Source: an uncultured Clostridia bacterium (lineage in GTDB: Bacteria > Bacillota > Clostridia > Christensenellales > Aristaeellaceae). From it: a stretch of 24,771 nucleotides of DNA. Below, one piece after another: positions 14,403 to 21,167 of this stretch; position 1 is the first letter of the stretch; each line of letters starts with the position of its first letter. Where the stretch lies: positions 1 through 24,771 of the forward strand of contig CAKUFB010000004.1 in assembly GCA_934647145.1 (NCBI GenBank), written 5' to 3'. Below the pieces are notes generated by a model. The model was given only the letters and a program-made list of their open reading frames with translations, was not told the origin of the DNA and did not search any database. The translations under genes and the position numbers were made by a program.

Positions 14403-14440
14403 TACGGGCGAGTCAGACGACGAAAAGGAAGGTGAGAGAC

Positions 14441-14746
14441 GTGCTGACACATGAGATGAAGCGCGGAACGCTGGTCATCCACCTCAAGGGCGACCTGGAT
14501 CATCACAGCGCCGAGTCGCTTCGGCAGGAGATGGACAGGCTGCTGTGCGACCTGAGCGTGCACCGGGTGGTGCTGGACCTGAGCGGGCTGGGGTTCATGG
14601 ACAGCTCGGGCATCGGGCTGATTATCGGGCGGTACAAGATTCTCAAGCGGCGGGGCGGGCAGATGGCCATTCACTCGGGCAACCGGCGGGTGGATCGCAT
14701 CCTGCAGCTGTCCGGCCTGTATGAAATCATCGAACGGCTGGCGTGA
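14441..14746 (+). CDS. spoIIAA: Anti-sigma F factor antagonist SpoIIAA
   Basis: 101 residues, a STAS-domain protein. In the forespore, unphosphorylated SpoIIAA binds SpoIIAB and frees SigF. The phosphorylation segment FMDSSGIGLIIGRYK (Ser55/Ser56) is the family signature, preceded by VVLDLSG. The GTG at 14441 is selected because AAGGAAGGTGA (14425-14435) is an excellent ribosome site 5 nt away and because the resulting N-terminus (MLTHEMKRGTLVIHLKGDLDH) matches the family. An ATG at 14456 would remove the first strand. It is the first gene of the operon; spoIIAB follows 13 nt later. Confidence 0.95.
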   Translation: MLTHEMKRGTLVIHLKGDLDHHSAESLRQEMDRLLCDLSVHRVVLDLSGLGFMDSSGIGLIIGRYKILKRRGGQMAIHSGNRRVDRILQLSGLYEIIERLA

Positions 14747-14759
14747 GGAGGGGTGAAAG

Positions 14760-15206
14760 ATGGAAATCGTGAATGAAATGCGGCTGGATTTTCTGGCCTG
14801 TCCGCAGAACGAGGGCTTTGCCCGGCTGGCGGTGAGCGCGTTTATCCTGCCGCTGAATCCGACGCTGGAGCAGCTGGGGGACGTGAAGACCTCGGTGTCC
14901 GAGGCGGTGACCAACGCCATCGTGCACGGCTACCGGGGACAGGGGGGCACGGTGCGGGTCAAGGCCTCGCTCAGCGGCGGGGGCGAGCTGACGGTCGAGG
15001 TGATCGACAACGGCTGCGGCATCGCGGACGTGGAGCAGGCGCGAAAGCCCTTCTTTACCACCGACGAGGGCGACGAGCGCTCGGGCATGGGCTTTACCGT
15101 GATGGAGAGCTTCATGGACCGGGTCGAGGTGATCTCGCAGCCCGGCCGGGGCACGACGGTACGAATGACGAAGCAAATCGAGCAGGTCAAGGCGGCCGTC
15201 GGTTGA
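14760..15206 (+). CDS. spoIIAB: Anti-sigma F factor and serine kinase SpoIIAB
   Basis: 148 residues of the GHKL fold. The N-box SEAVTNAIVHGY has Glu48 and Asn52, DNGCGI (83-88) is the ATP-binding G1 box and RSGMGFTVME (107-116) the G2 box. The protein holds SigF inactive and phosphorylates SpoIIAA. The ATG follows GGAGGGGTGAAAG. The stop codon overlaps the TTG start of sigF (TTGA), so the sigma factor is made by translational coupling with its inhibitor, fitting the need for matched amounts. Length is normal. Confidence 0.97.
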   Translation: MEIVNEMRLDFLACPQNEGFARLAVSAFILPLNPTLEQLGDVKTSVSEAVTNAIVHGYRGQGGTVRVKASLSGGGELTVEVIDNGCGIADVEQARKPFFTTDEGDERSGMGFTVMESFMDRVEVISQPGRGTTVRMTKQIEQVKAAVG

Positions 15207-15904
15207 GCGCGCCCGGCGATCGGGAACTGATCGAAAAGGCTCAGGCCGGCGACCGGCCGGCCATGGAACAGATGACGATCCGGCACGACGCGCTGGTCAA
15301 GTTCGTGGTGCGCCGGTTCACGGGCAGGGGCGCGGAGGCGGACGATCTGTATCAGCTGGGGCGGCTGGGGCTGGTGAAGGCGATCCGCAACTTCGACACG
15401 CGCTACGACGTGCGCTTCTCCACCTATGCCGTGCCGCTGATCATGGGCGAAATCCGCCGCTTTCTGCGCGACGACGGACAGATACACGTCTCCCGCTCGA
15501 TCCGGCAGAACGCGCAGCGCATCCAGGCCCTTTGCCAGGAATGCGGGGAGGAAACGCCGCCCGTCTCCGAGATCGCCGAGAGGCTGGGCCTGACGGACGA
15601 GGACGTGCTGCTGGCGATGGAGGCCACGCAGCGGCCGCGCTCGCTGAACGAGCCGCTGGGGGAGGACGGGTTGACGCTGGCGGACGTGCTGGGACACGAC
15701 GAGACCGAGAGGACGCTCGAGCGCATCGAGCTGAGGCGGCTGATCGCGCGCCTGCAGCCGAGGGAGCGGGAGGTGATCGTGCGCAGGTACTTCCGCGACG
15801 AGACCCAGGCGGTCATCGCGCGCGATCTGGGCATGACGCAGGTGCAGGTCTCCCGCCTGGAGAGCAGGATTCTCCGGCAGATGCGGGAGGCGGCCATCTC
15901 CTGA
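15203..15904 (+). CDS. sigF: Forespore sigma factor SigF (SpoIIAC)
   Basis: 233 residues of the SigB/F/G group. Region 2 (about 30-97) has DDLYQLGRLGLVKAIRNFD and FSTYAVPLIMGEIRRFLRDDG, followed by HVSRSIR. Region 3 has EIAERLGLTDEDVLLA, and region 4 (about 180-230) has LQPREREVIVRRYF and the helix-turn-helix MTQVQVSRLESRILRQM. It directs the first forespore regulon. The start is taken as TTG 15203, overlapping the spoIIAB stop; the first internal ATG (15263) would delete the conserved segment DRELIEKAQAGD that aligns with the N-terminus of known SigF. No clear terminator follows. Confidence 0.95.
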   Translation: MSAPGDRELIEKAQAGDRPAMEQMTIRHDALVKFVVRRFTGRGAEADDLYQLGRLGLVKAIRNFDTRYDVRFSTYAVPLIMGEIRRFLRDDGQIHVSRSIRQNAQRIQALCQECGEETPPVSEIAERLGLTDEDVLLAMEATQRPRSLNEPLGEDGLTLADVLGHDETERTLERIELRRLIARLQPREREVIVRRYFRDETQAVIARDLGMTQVQVSRLESRILRQMREAAIS

Positions 15905-15981
15905 GCCTGGGGCGCGGGCCTTGCGCAAAGGGAAACGGCCAGTGATACCAATCACGCATGACAGCGATACCAAAAAAGCAT

Positions 15982-16010
15982 TTCACAAAACGCACACATA
16001 TGACTATAAT
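15982..16010 (+). promoter_or_regulatory. Strong SigA promoter of the alcohol dehydrogenase gene
   Basis: -35 TTCACA (15982-15987, 5 of 6) and a perfect -10 TATAAT (16005-16010) are 17 nt apart. The local sequence 15945-16062 is much more A/T-rich than its surroundings. The leader is about 46 nt. Confidence 0.75.
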
Positions 16011-16062
16011 GTAAGTATACAGCAAAAGAAAGCTGTGAAATGATGAGTCTGTAAGGAGGATT

Positions 16063-17286
16063 ATGAACATGGCACGTTTTACTCTTCCCCGCGATCTGTA
16101 TCATGGAAAGGGCGCGATGGAAGCGCTGAAGACCTTTGAAGGCAAGCGGGCGATGATTTGCGTGGGCGGCGGCTCCATGAAGCGCTTTGGCTTCCTCGAC
16201 AAGGCGGTCGAATACCTGAAGGAGGCGGGCATGGAGGTGCAGCTGTTTGAGGGCATCGAGCCCGATCCTTCTGTTGAAACCGTGATGAAGGGCGCGGCGG
16301 CCATGCAGGCCTTCCAGCCCGACTGGATCGTCGCCATGGGCGGCGGCTCCCCGATCGACGCGGCCAAGGCCATGTGGATCAAGTACGAGTATCCTGAGGT
16401 CACCTTCGAGGATATGTGCAAGGTTTTCGGCCTGCCCAAGCTGCGCAGGAAGGCTCACTTCTGCGCCATCTCCTCCACCTCCGGCACCGCGACCGAGGTG
16501 ACCGCGTTCTCGATCATCACCGATTACTCCAAGGGCATCAAGTACCCGATCGCCGACTTTGAAATCACGCCCGACGTCGCCATCGTCGACCCCGACCTGG
16601 CCGAGACCATGCCCAAAAAGCTGGTCGCCCACACCGGCATGGACGCGATGACCCACGCCATCGAGGCGTATGTCTCCACCGCCAACTGCGACTTCACCGA
16701 CCCGCTGGCGCTGCACGCCATCAAGATGATTCAGGCCGACCTGATCCCGTCCTACAACGGCGACATGGCCAGCCGCGACAGCATGCACAACGCGCAGTGC
16801 CTGGCCGGCATGGCCTTCTCCAACGCACTGCTGGGCATCGTGCACTCCATGGCGCACAAGACCGGCGCGGCCTTCGCCGACTATGGCGCGCACATCATCC
16901 ACGGCGCGGCCAACGCCATGTACCTGCCCAAGGTCATCGCCTTCAATGCCAAGGATGAGACCGCCGCGAAGCGCTACGCCGCCATCGCCGACTTCATGAA
17001 CCTGGGCGGCGATACCACCGAGGAGAAGATCAAGCGCCTGATCGCCGAGCTGCGCCACATGAACGACGAGCTGAACATCCCGCACTGCATCAAGCACTAC
17101 GGCGCGGACAGCTATCCCACCGAGAACGGCTTCGTGCCCGAGGACGTGTTCCTGGCCCGCCTGCATGACGTCGCGGTCAACGCGATCGGCGACGCCTGCA
17201 CCGGCTCCAACCCCCGCCAGCCCAGCGTCGAGGAGATGGAGAAGCTGCTCAAGTGCTGCTACTACGACACGGAGGTCGATTTCTAA
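16063..17286 (+). CDS. Iron-containing alcohol dehydrogenase
   Basis: 407 residues, group III (Fe-ADH) family, which interconverts aldehydes or ketones and alcohols with NAD(P)H, usually in fermentation. The cofactor loop shows AMGGGSPIDAAKAMW. Metal ligands can be assigned to Asp194 and His198 (GMDAMTHAIEAY), His261 (GIVHSMAHK) and His280 (HIIHGAANAMYLPKVI). The spacing between the last two is five residues longer than in E. coli FucO, a variant I associate with clostridial members. AAGGAGG (16053-16059) precedes the ATG; an ATG two codons later is possible. Near-consensus promoter, strong ribosome site and biased codons suggest high expression. An intrinsic terminator follows. The substrate (ethanol, butanol or propanediol type) is not determined. 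Confidence 0.94.
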   Translation: MNMARFTLPRDLYHGKGAMEALKTFEGKRAMICVGGGSMKRFGFLDKAVEYLKEAGMEVQLFEGIEPDPSVETVMKGAAAMQAFQPDWIVAMGGGSPIDAAKAMWIKYEYPEVTFEDMCKVFGLPKLRRKAHFCAISSTSGTATEVTAFSIITDYSKGIKYPIADFEITPDVAIVDPDLAETMPKKLVAHTGMDAMTHAIEAYVSTANCDFTDPLALHAIKMIQADLIPSYNGDMASRDSMHNAQCLAGMAFSNALLGIVHSMAHKTGAAFADYGAHIIHGAANAMYLPKVIAFNAKDETAAKRYAAIADFMNLGGDTTEEKIKRLIAELRHMNDELNIPHCIKHYGADSYPTENGFVPEDVFLARLHDVAVNAIGDACTGSNPRQPSVEEMEKLLKCCYYDTEVDF

Positions 17287-17305
17287 TCCCTGACCTCATC
17301 CAATG

Positions 17306-17335
17306 GACGCCTCCGGGAAGCCGGAGGCGTCTTTC
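17306..17335 (+). terminator. Intrinsic terminator after the alcohol dehydrogenase
   Basis: An 11-bp perfect stem GACGCCTCCGG (17306-17316) / CCGGAGGCGTC (17321-17331) with loop GAAG, followed by a short TTT run, 20 nt after the stop. Confidence 0.85.
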
Positions 17336-17386
17336 CGTGAGCCGTCCGTCACGAACGCCAAAAAATGTTAAATATCGGTGTAGGGC

Positions 17387-17414
17387 TTGATATGACGGGG
17401 ATTCCGAGTATAAT
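17387..17414 (+). promoter_or_regulatory. SigA-type promoter of the Pro-Thr repeat surface protein
   Basis: -35 TTGATA (17387-17392) and a perfect -10 TATAAT (17409-17414), 16 nt apart, with a leader of about 58 nt. Confidence 0.65.
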
Positions 17415-17478
17415 CAGATGTTGAACGCTGGCGGGTTTTGGAGCTGCCAGCAATGTATCAGATGGGGAGGAACGACCT

Positions 17479-18876
17479 ATGAAAACGATGAAACGTCTGT
17501 CTGCGATTGTCATGGCTCTGCTTCTGATCTTCGCGTGCGCGCTGCCCGCGAGCGCGGCGCTTGGCACGGGACACAAGATTTCTGTCAAGCTCTACAAGGT
17601 TGTGCTGGACAGCAGCAAGCCGCTTGGTTACCAGACCCCTGAGCTGGTTGATACCATTACTGTGACCTGCACGGACTCGACTGGACACAGCGGCTACAAT
17701 CATAATGTGCCTCTGAAGGTGTTCCATCCCACAAATGTCGGCCTGAGCACGACCGATTGGACGGGGTGGCAGTTTGACATGTACTATACGAAGGGCAAGG
17801 ATCGGGCAACGTTCTACGACTGGACACGTGAAAATGTGAACGCCACTGCGAATGTGACCGGCTCCGAGCCCTATCCGTGCAGCAAGAATTTCTACTATGT
17901 CTACAAGGATGTTGCATCTACGCCGACCGGGAAACCGACTGACAAGCCGACCGATAAACCCACTGGCAAGCCCACCGGCGAACCGACCGGTGAACCCACT
18001 GGCAAGCCCACCGGTGAACCCACTGGCGAACCGACCGGTGAACCCACTGGCAAGCCCACCGGCGAACCCACTGGCGAACCGACCGGTGAACCCACTGGCA
18101 AGCCCACCGGTGAACCCACTGGCAAGCCCACCGGCGAACCCACTGGCGAACCGACCGGTGAACCCACTGGCGAACCGACCGGTGAACCCACTGGCGAGCC
18201 CACCGGCGAACCCACTGGCGAGCCCACCGGCGAACCCACTGGCGAACCCACTGGCGAACCGACCGGTGAACCCACTGACAAGCCCACCGGTGAACCGACC
18301 GGTGAACCCACTGGCAAGCCCACCGGCGAACCGACCGGTGAACCCACTGGCAAGCCCACCGGCGAACCGACCGGTGAACCCACTGGCGAACCGACCGGTG
18401 AACCCACTGGCGAACCGACCGGCGAACCCACCGGCGAACCCACTAGCAAGCCGACTGTGCAGCCGACGGCAAGACCCACTGCTCGTCCGACTGCCATCCC
18501 GACCGCTGTTCCGACTGCCGTGCCGACTGTGAAGCCCACTGATGTGCCCACTGCCGCGCCGACTGAGGAACCGACTGCCGCGCCGACCGAGGAGCCGACC
18601 GCTGCGCCGACTGAGGAGCCGACCGTTGCGCCGACCGAGGAACCGACTGTTGCGCCGACTGAGGAGCCGACCGCTGCGCCGACCGCGGAGCCCACTGCGA
18701 CTCCGACTCCCACGCCCACTGTTGCGCCGACCAAGAAGCCCGGCAATACCGACATTCCGAAGACCTCTGACCGTACCTATCCGGTTCAGATGGCGCTGCT
18801 GCTGGGCGGTGCGTTCTGCCTGTTGATTGCTGCCGGCACCGGCATCAAGTCCCGTAAGCTGCGTAAGAACAAGTAA
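17479..18876 (+). CDS. Cell-wall surface protein with long Pro-Thr repeat stalk and sortase-like C-terminal signal
   Basis: 465 residues. A signal peptide (MKTMKRLSAIVMALLLIFAC, cleavage after ASA near residue 27) leads to an N-terminal domain of about 120 residues (KISVKLYKVV, WTGWQFDMYYTKGKDRATFY) that I do not recognise and that looks mostly beta. Then come about 44 tetrapeptide units of PTGE/PTGK/PTDK (about 150-326) and about 23 more varied PTxx units (PTAA, PTEE, PTVA; to about 418). The end has IPKTSD (426-431), a hydrophobic helix (MALLLGGAFCLLIAAG) and a basic tail (KSRKLRKNK), the layout of a sortase substrate, with Ser where LPxTG has Gly. The repeat is a likely wall-spanning stalk, possibly O-glycosylated on Thr. 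GGGGAGGAACGACCT precedes the ATG. No sortase gene is nearby. Confidence 0.88.
   Translation: MKTMKRLSAIVMALLLIFACALPASAALGTGHKISVKLYKVVLDSSKPLGYQTPELVDTITVTCTDSTGHSGYNHNVPLKVFHPTNVGLSTTDWTGWQFDMYYTKGKDRATFYDWTRENVNATANVTGSEPYPCSKNFYYVYKDVASTPTGKPTDKPTDKPTGKPTGEPTGEPTGKPTGEPTGEPTGEPTGKPTGEPTGEPTGEPTGKPTGEPTGKPTGEPTGEPTGEPTGEPTGEPTGEPTGEPTGEPTGEPTGEPTGEPTGEPTDKPTGEPTGEPTGKPTGEPTGEPTGKPTGEPTGEPTGEPTGEPTGEPTGEPTGEPTSKPTVQPTARPTARPTAIPTAVPTAVPTVKPTDVPTAAPTEEPTAAPTEEPTAAPTEEPTVAPTEEPTVAPTEEPTAAPTAEPTATPTPTPTVAPTKKPGNTDIPKTSDRTYPVQMALLLGGAFCLLIAAGTGIKSRKLRKNK
17926..18455 (+). repeat. 12-bp tandem repeat array coding PTGE/PTGK
   Basis: About 44 tandem 12-bp units. They alternate between CCCACTGGC, CCCACCGGC and CCGACCGGT versions, so a higher-order 24-36 bp unit is visible (Lys unit, then two or more Glu units). 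Such arrays change length by slippage or unequal recombination. The same array leaves other frames open on both strands. Confidence 0.9.
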
Positions 18877-18884
18877 AACTGCAT

Positions 18885-18917
18885 GGGCGGAGGGAATGCT
18901 CTCTCCGCCCGTTTTTT
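18885..18917 (+). terminator. Intrinsic terminator after the surface protein
   Basis: Stem GGGCGGAG (18885-18892) / CTCCGCCC (18903-18910), then GTTTTTT, 9 nt after the stop. Confidence 0.88.
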
Positions 18918-19002
18918 GAAGAATCGCACAGCAATGCCAGCGCTTCGAGAGGCGACGGTTTTCAAAGGAACATGCCGTTCATTTTCTGAGAGGAGGGGCG
19001 CT

Positions 19003-19197
19003 GTGAAGAGGAAAAGGAACAGCGCGGCGCTCTGGCGGCGAGTGGCAATCATCGCGCTATGCGCCGGAATCCTGCTGCTGCTGCTTTATGGCGGAACGCT
19101 GATCATCGAGCAGCGCCGCCGGGCAACTGAGCAAAAAATCCGCGATCTGTATCATGGCGGCAAAATAGGGCTGCTCACGGATCTGACGAAGCTCTGA
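19003..19197 (+). CDS. Small single-pass membrane protein, unknown function
   Basis: 64 residues from a GTG at 19003, preceded by GAGAGGAGG (18989-18997) at good spacing. A basic N-terminus (MKRKRNSAALWRR) precedes one hydrophobic helix (VAIIALCAGILLLLLYGGTLII, about 14-35; quoted in part) and a cytoplasm-like polar tail (EQRRRATEQKIRDLYHGG). It is closed by its own intrinsic terminator. I recognise no family. The layout is broadly like small septum or secretion accessory proteins, but that is not evidence of function. Longer versions starting upstream would run through the preceding terminator and are unlikely. Confidence 0.6.
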   Translation: MKRKRNSAALWRRVAIIALCAGILLLLLYGGTLIIEQRRRATEQKIRDLYHGGKIGLLTDLTKL

Positions 19198-19201
19198 CCG
19201 A

Positions 19202-19231
19202 GCGTCTCCGGTTGCGCCGGAGGCGTTTTTT
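19202..19231 (+). terminator. Intrinsic terminator after the small membrane protein
   Basis: Stem CGTCTCCGG (19203-19211) / CCGGAGGCG (about 19217-19225, one wobble), followed by TTTTTT (19226-19231). Confidence 0.85.
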
Positions 19232-19315
19232 GCGACCTTGCAGGAACTGATGGCGACACGGAGAATTATTATAAGGTTCTGCATTTCCATAAAACGATGA
19301 AATGAGGTTTGAAGC

Positions 19316-20125
19316 ATGCGTACGGTAAACGGCTGTCAGGTGCTTTTGCAGGCGCATCGGGGGGTGAGCACGGAGTATCCGGAGAATACGCTCGCCGCGT
19401 TTCAGGCGGCCTGCGACCAGGGCTACGACCTGATCGAGCTCGACCCGAAGTTCACGAAAGACGGCGCGTGCGTGGCGCTGCACGACCGCACGGTCAACCG
19501 CACCGGACGCACGGCCTCGGGTGAGGCGCTGACTCAGGCGCGGGCGATTTCGGATATGACCCTCGCGGAAGCGCGGGCATTGGAATATGGCTCCTGGAAG
19601 GACGCGCGGTTTGCGGGCGAGCCGCTGCCGCTGCTTTGCGAGGTGTTTTCACTGGCGCGTGAGAGGCGCATGCCGCTCAAGCTGGACAATGTGATCGAGT
19701 CCTTTGACGAGGCGCAGACACAAGCGCTGTTTGACCTGGCCGAGGAGGCGGAGCTGGGCGAGCTGCTGGGCTTTACCTGCGTGCGTCTGAGTTACCTTGA
19801 GCGGGTCGCCTCGCGCTTTCCTCAGGCGACGATCCACTATGACGGCCCGGTCGACGCGGCGCGCCTGGCGGAAATTGCGGCGCGGGCGAAGGGGCGCCGG
19901 CTGATCGTCTGGATGCCCTTCGAAAACCGCCTGACGAGCTGGTGCAAGACGCCCCCGCTGGACGAGGAACGCGTGCGCCTGGCGCGAAGGCTGGGCGCGC
20001 AGGTGGGCGCGTGGATACTGGAGGACGAGGGCGAGCTGCGTCAGGTATGCGAGCGGTATCGCGTGGACGTGGTGGAAACCACCGGCTCGCTGAAGCCGGA
20101 CGGATGGAAGGAGAACGGGAAATGA
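19316..20125 (+). CDS. Glycerophosphodiester phosphodiesterase (GDPD family)
   Basis: 269 residues, TIM-barrel GDPD fold that hydrolyses glycerophosphodiesters to glycerol-3-phosphate and an alcohol. The N-terminal signature is complete: AHRGVSTEYPENT (His14, Arg15, Glu23), ELDPKFTKDG (Glu41, Asp43) and LHDRTVNRT (His56). LPLLCEVFSLARERRMPLKLDN follows in the usual place (quoted in part). The last strand ends in VVETTGSLKPDG, as in family members. No signal peptide, so cytoplasmic. The ATG is preceded by a modest GAGG. Its stop overlaps the mntP start (ATGA), so the two are one operon; the metabolic reason is not obvious, although many GDPDs need a divalent metal. Confidence 0.93.
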   Translation: MRTVNGCQVLLQAHRGVSTEYPENTLAAFQAACDQGYDLIELDPKFTKDGACVALHDRTVNRTGRTASGEALTQARAISDMTLAEARALEYGSWKDARFAGEPLPLLCEVFSLARERRMPLKLDNVIESFDEAQTQALFDLAEEAELGELLGFTCVRLSYLERVASRFPQATIHYDGPVDAARLAEIAARAKGRRLIVWMPFENRLTSWCKTPPLDEERVRLARRLGAQVGAWILEDEGELRQVCERYRVDVVETTGSLKPDGWKENGK

Positions 20126-20688
20126 GCGGACTGGAGCTGTTTATCCTGGCGGTCGGGCTGTCGATGGACGCGTTTGCGGTGTCGGTGTGCAAGGGCCTGG
20201 CGATGAAGAAGGTCACGCCGCGCAAGGCCTGCCTGGTCGGCGCGTGGTTCGGCGGGTTTCAGGCGCTGATGCCCGCGATCGGCTGCTTCCTGGGCACCTC
20301 CTTCGCCTCGTACATCACCAGGTACGACCACTGGGTGGCGTTCGTGCTGCTGGCGCTGATCGGCGCGAACATGATCCGCGAGGCGCTCTCCAGGGACGAG
20401 GAAAGGGCCGACGACGATCTCTCCGTGAAGGCCATGCTGGTGCTGGCCGTCGCCACCAGCATCGACGCGCTGGCGGTCGGCATCACCTTCGCCTTTCTCG
20501 AGGTCAACCTGCTCTGGGCCGTGCTGTTCATCGGCGCGATCACCTTTACCCTGTCCGCAGTCGGCGTGAAGGTGGGCAACGTCTTCGGCGAGAAGTACAA
20601 GTCCCGCGCGGAGCTGGCCGGCGGCGCGATTCTGGTGCTGCTGGGCGTGAAGATCCTGCTCGAGCACCTGAACCTGCTGCCCTTCTGA
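20122..20688 (+). CDS. mntP: Putative manganese efflux pump MntP
   Basis: 188 residues, six predicted membrane helices, typical size of the MntP (former DUF204/YebN) family that exports Mn2+. Two internal repeats each carry the hallmark acidic motif: LSMDAFAVSVCKGLAM (Asp16) and TSIDALAVGITFAFL (Asp115), with Gly-rich GAWFGGFQALMPAIGCFLG following the first. AAGGAGAACGGGAA gives a good ribosome site in the end of the GDPD gene. In many bacteria mntP is controlled by the yybP-ykoY Mn riboswitch; none is seen here, and the gene is translated from the GDPD transcript. Confidence 0.94.
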   Translation: MSGLELFILAVGLSMDAFAVSVCKGLAMKKVTPRKACLVGAWFGGFQALMPAIGCFLGTSFASYITRYDHWVAFVLLALIGANMIREALSRDEERADDDLSVKAMLVLAVATSIDALAVGITFAFLEVNLLWAVLFIGAITFTLSAVGVKVGNVFGEKYKSRAELAGGAILVLLGVKILLEHLNLLPF

Positions 20689-20689
20689 C

Positions 20690-20900
20690 CGGGTCGGGCA
20701 GGCTGAGCCTGCACGCACTTGCTGCCGCCGGACAGAACACGAAATCAGCCGCCATTCATCAGAGCGGCTGATTTCTTCGGTTTTTCGGGATTCCCGAAAA
20801 ACTCACGTCGGCGCTGCCGACTCGGTCTGGCTGGGGGAGGCTCCGCTTCGCTTCGCGCTCCCCCAGACCCCCACCGAAGTTTGTCCGGCAGGCTGAGCCT
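20690..20900 (+). repeat. Family D repeat, copy D1
   Basis: GCTGCCGCCGGACAGAACAC precedes a perfect 12-bp stem GAAATCAGCCGC (20741-20752) / GCGGCTGATTTC (20764-20775) with loop CATTCATCAGA. Then follow TTTTTCGGGA/TCCCGAAAAA (20781-20801), GTCGGC/GCCGAC (20808-20822) and a long CTGGGGGAG/CTCCCCCAG stem (20831-20866). It lies after mntP and may terminate both mntP and the convergent AAA+ gene. Confidence 0.75.
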
Positions 20901-20904
20901 GCCC

Positions 20905-21145
20905 CACCTGCTGCCGGTCGGCAGTGCCGACAGCCACCTGCTGCCGCGAGTTCTATCGACGACCATTGGCCGCCATAAATTGAAGCAGCCAAGGTCTTCG
21001 AATCCGCAGGAATTTCCTGCGGATTTTCTGTCGGCGCTGCCGACTCGGTCTGGCTGGGGGAGACTCCGCTTCGCTTCGCGCTCCCCCAGACCCCCACCGA
21101 AGTTTGCCCGGCAGGCTGAGCCTGCCCCCACCTGCCGCCCCACCA
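20905..21145 (+). repeat. Family D repeat, copy D2
   Basis: GCAGTGCCGACAGCCACCTG leads to stem GACCATTGGCCGC (20961-20973) / GCAGCCAAGGTC (20985-20996) with loop CATAAATTGAA. Next is a hairpin AATCCGCAGGAA/TTCCTGCGGATT (21001-21025) at the place of the TTTTTCGGG hairpin of D1, then the same GTCGGC stem and CTGGGGGAG block as D1. The final 100 bp of D1 and D2 are almost identical direct repeats; the first two stems differ but pair. Confidence 0.75.
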
Positions 21146-21167
21146 ATTAGTCGGAGGGGCGCGATGT

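Noticed and set aside
15905..15960. Terminator after sigF
   Set aside because: Only weak GC-rich partial complementarity (GCGCGGGCC / GCGC) and no T-run.
17926..18455. CRISPR-like regular array
   Set aside because: Units are contiguous 12-bp repeats without spacers and encode PTGE/PTGK in the frame of a secreted protein.
17901..18755. Minus-strand frame of repeated VGSP units and a plus-strand frame of NPLASPP units
   Set aside because: Both arise because a 12-bp coding repeat leaves other frames open; no start signal or promoter of their own.
18883..19002. N-terminal extension of the small membrane protein
   Set aside because: It would begin inside the terminator of the preceding gene; the GTG at 19003 has GAGAGGAGG upstream.
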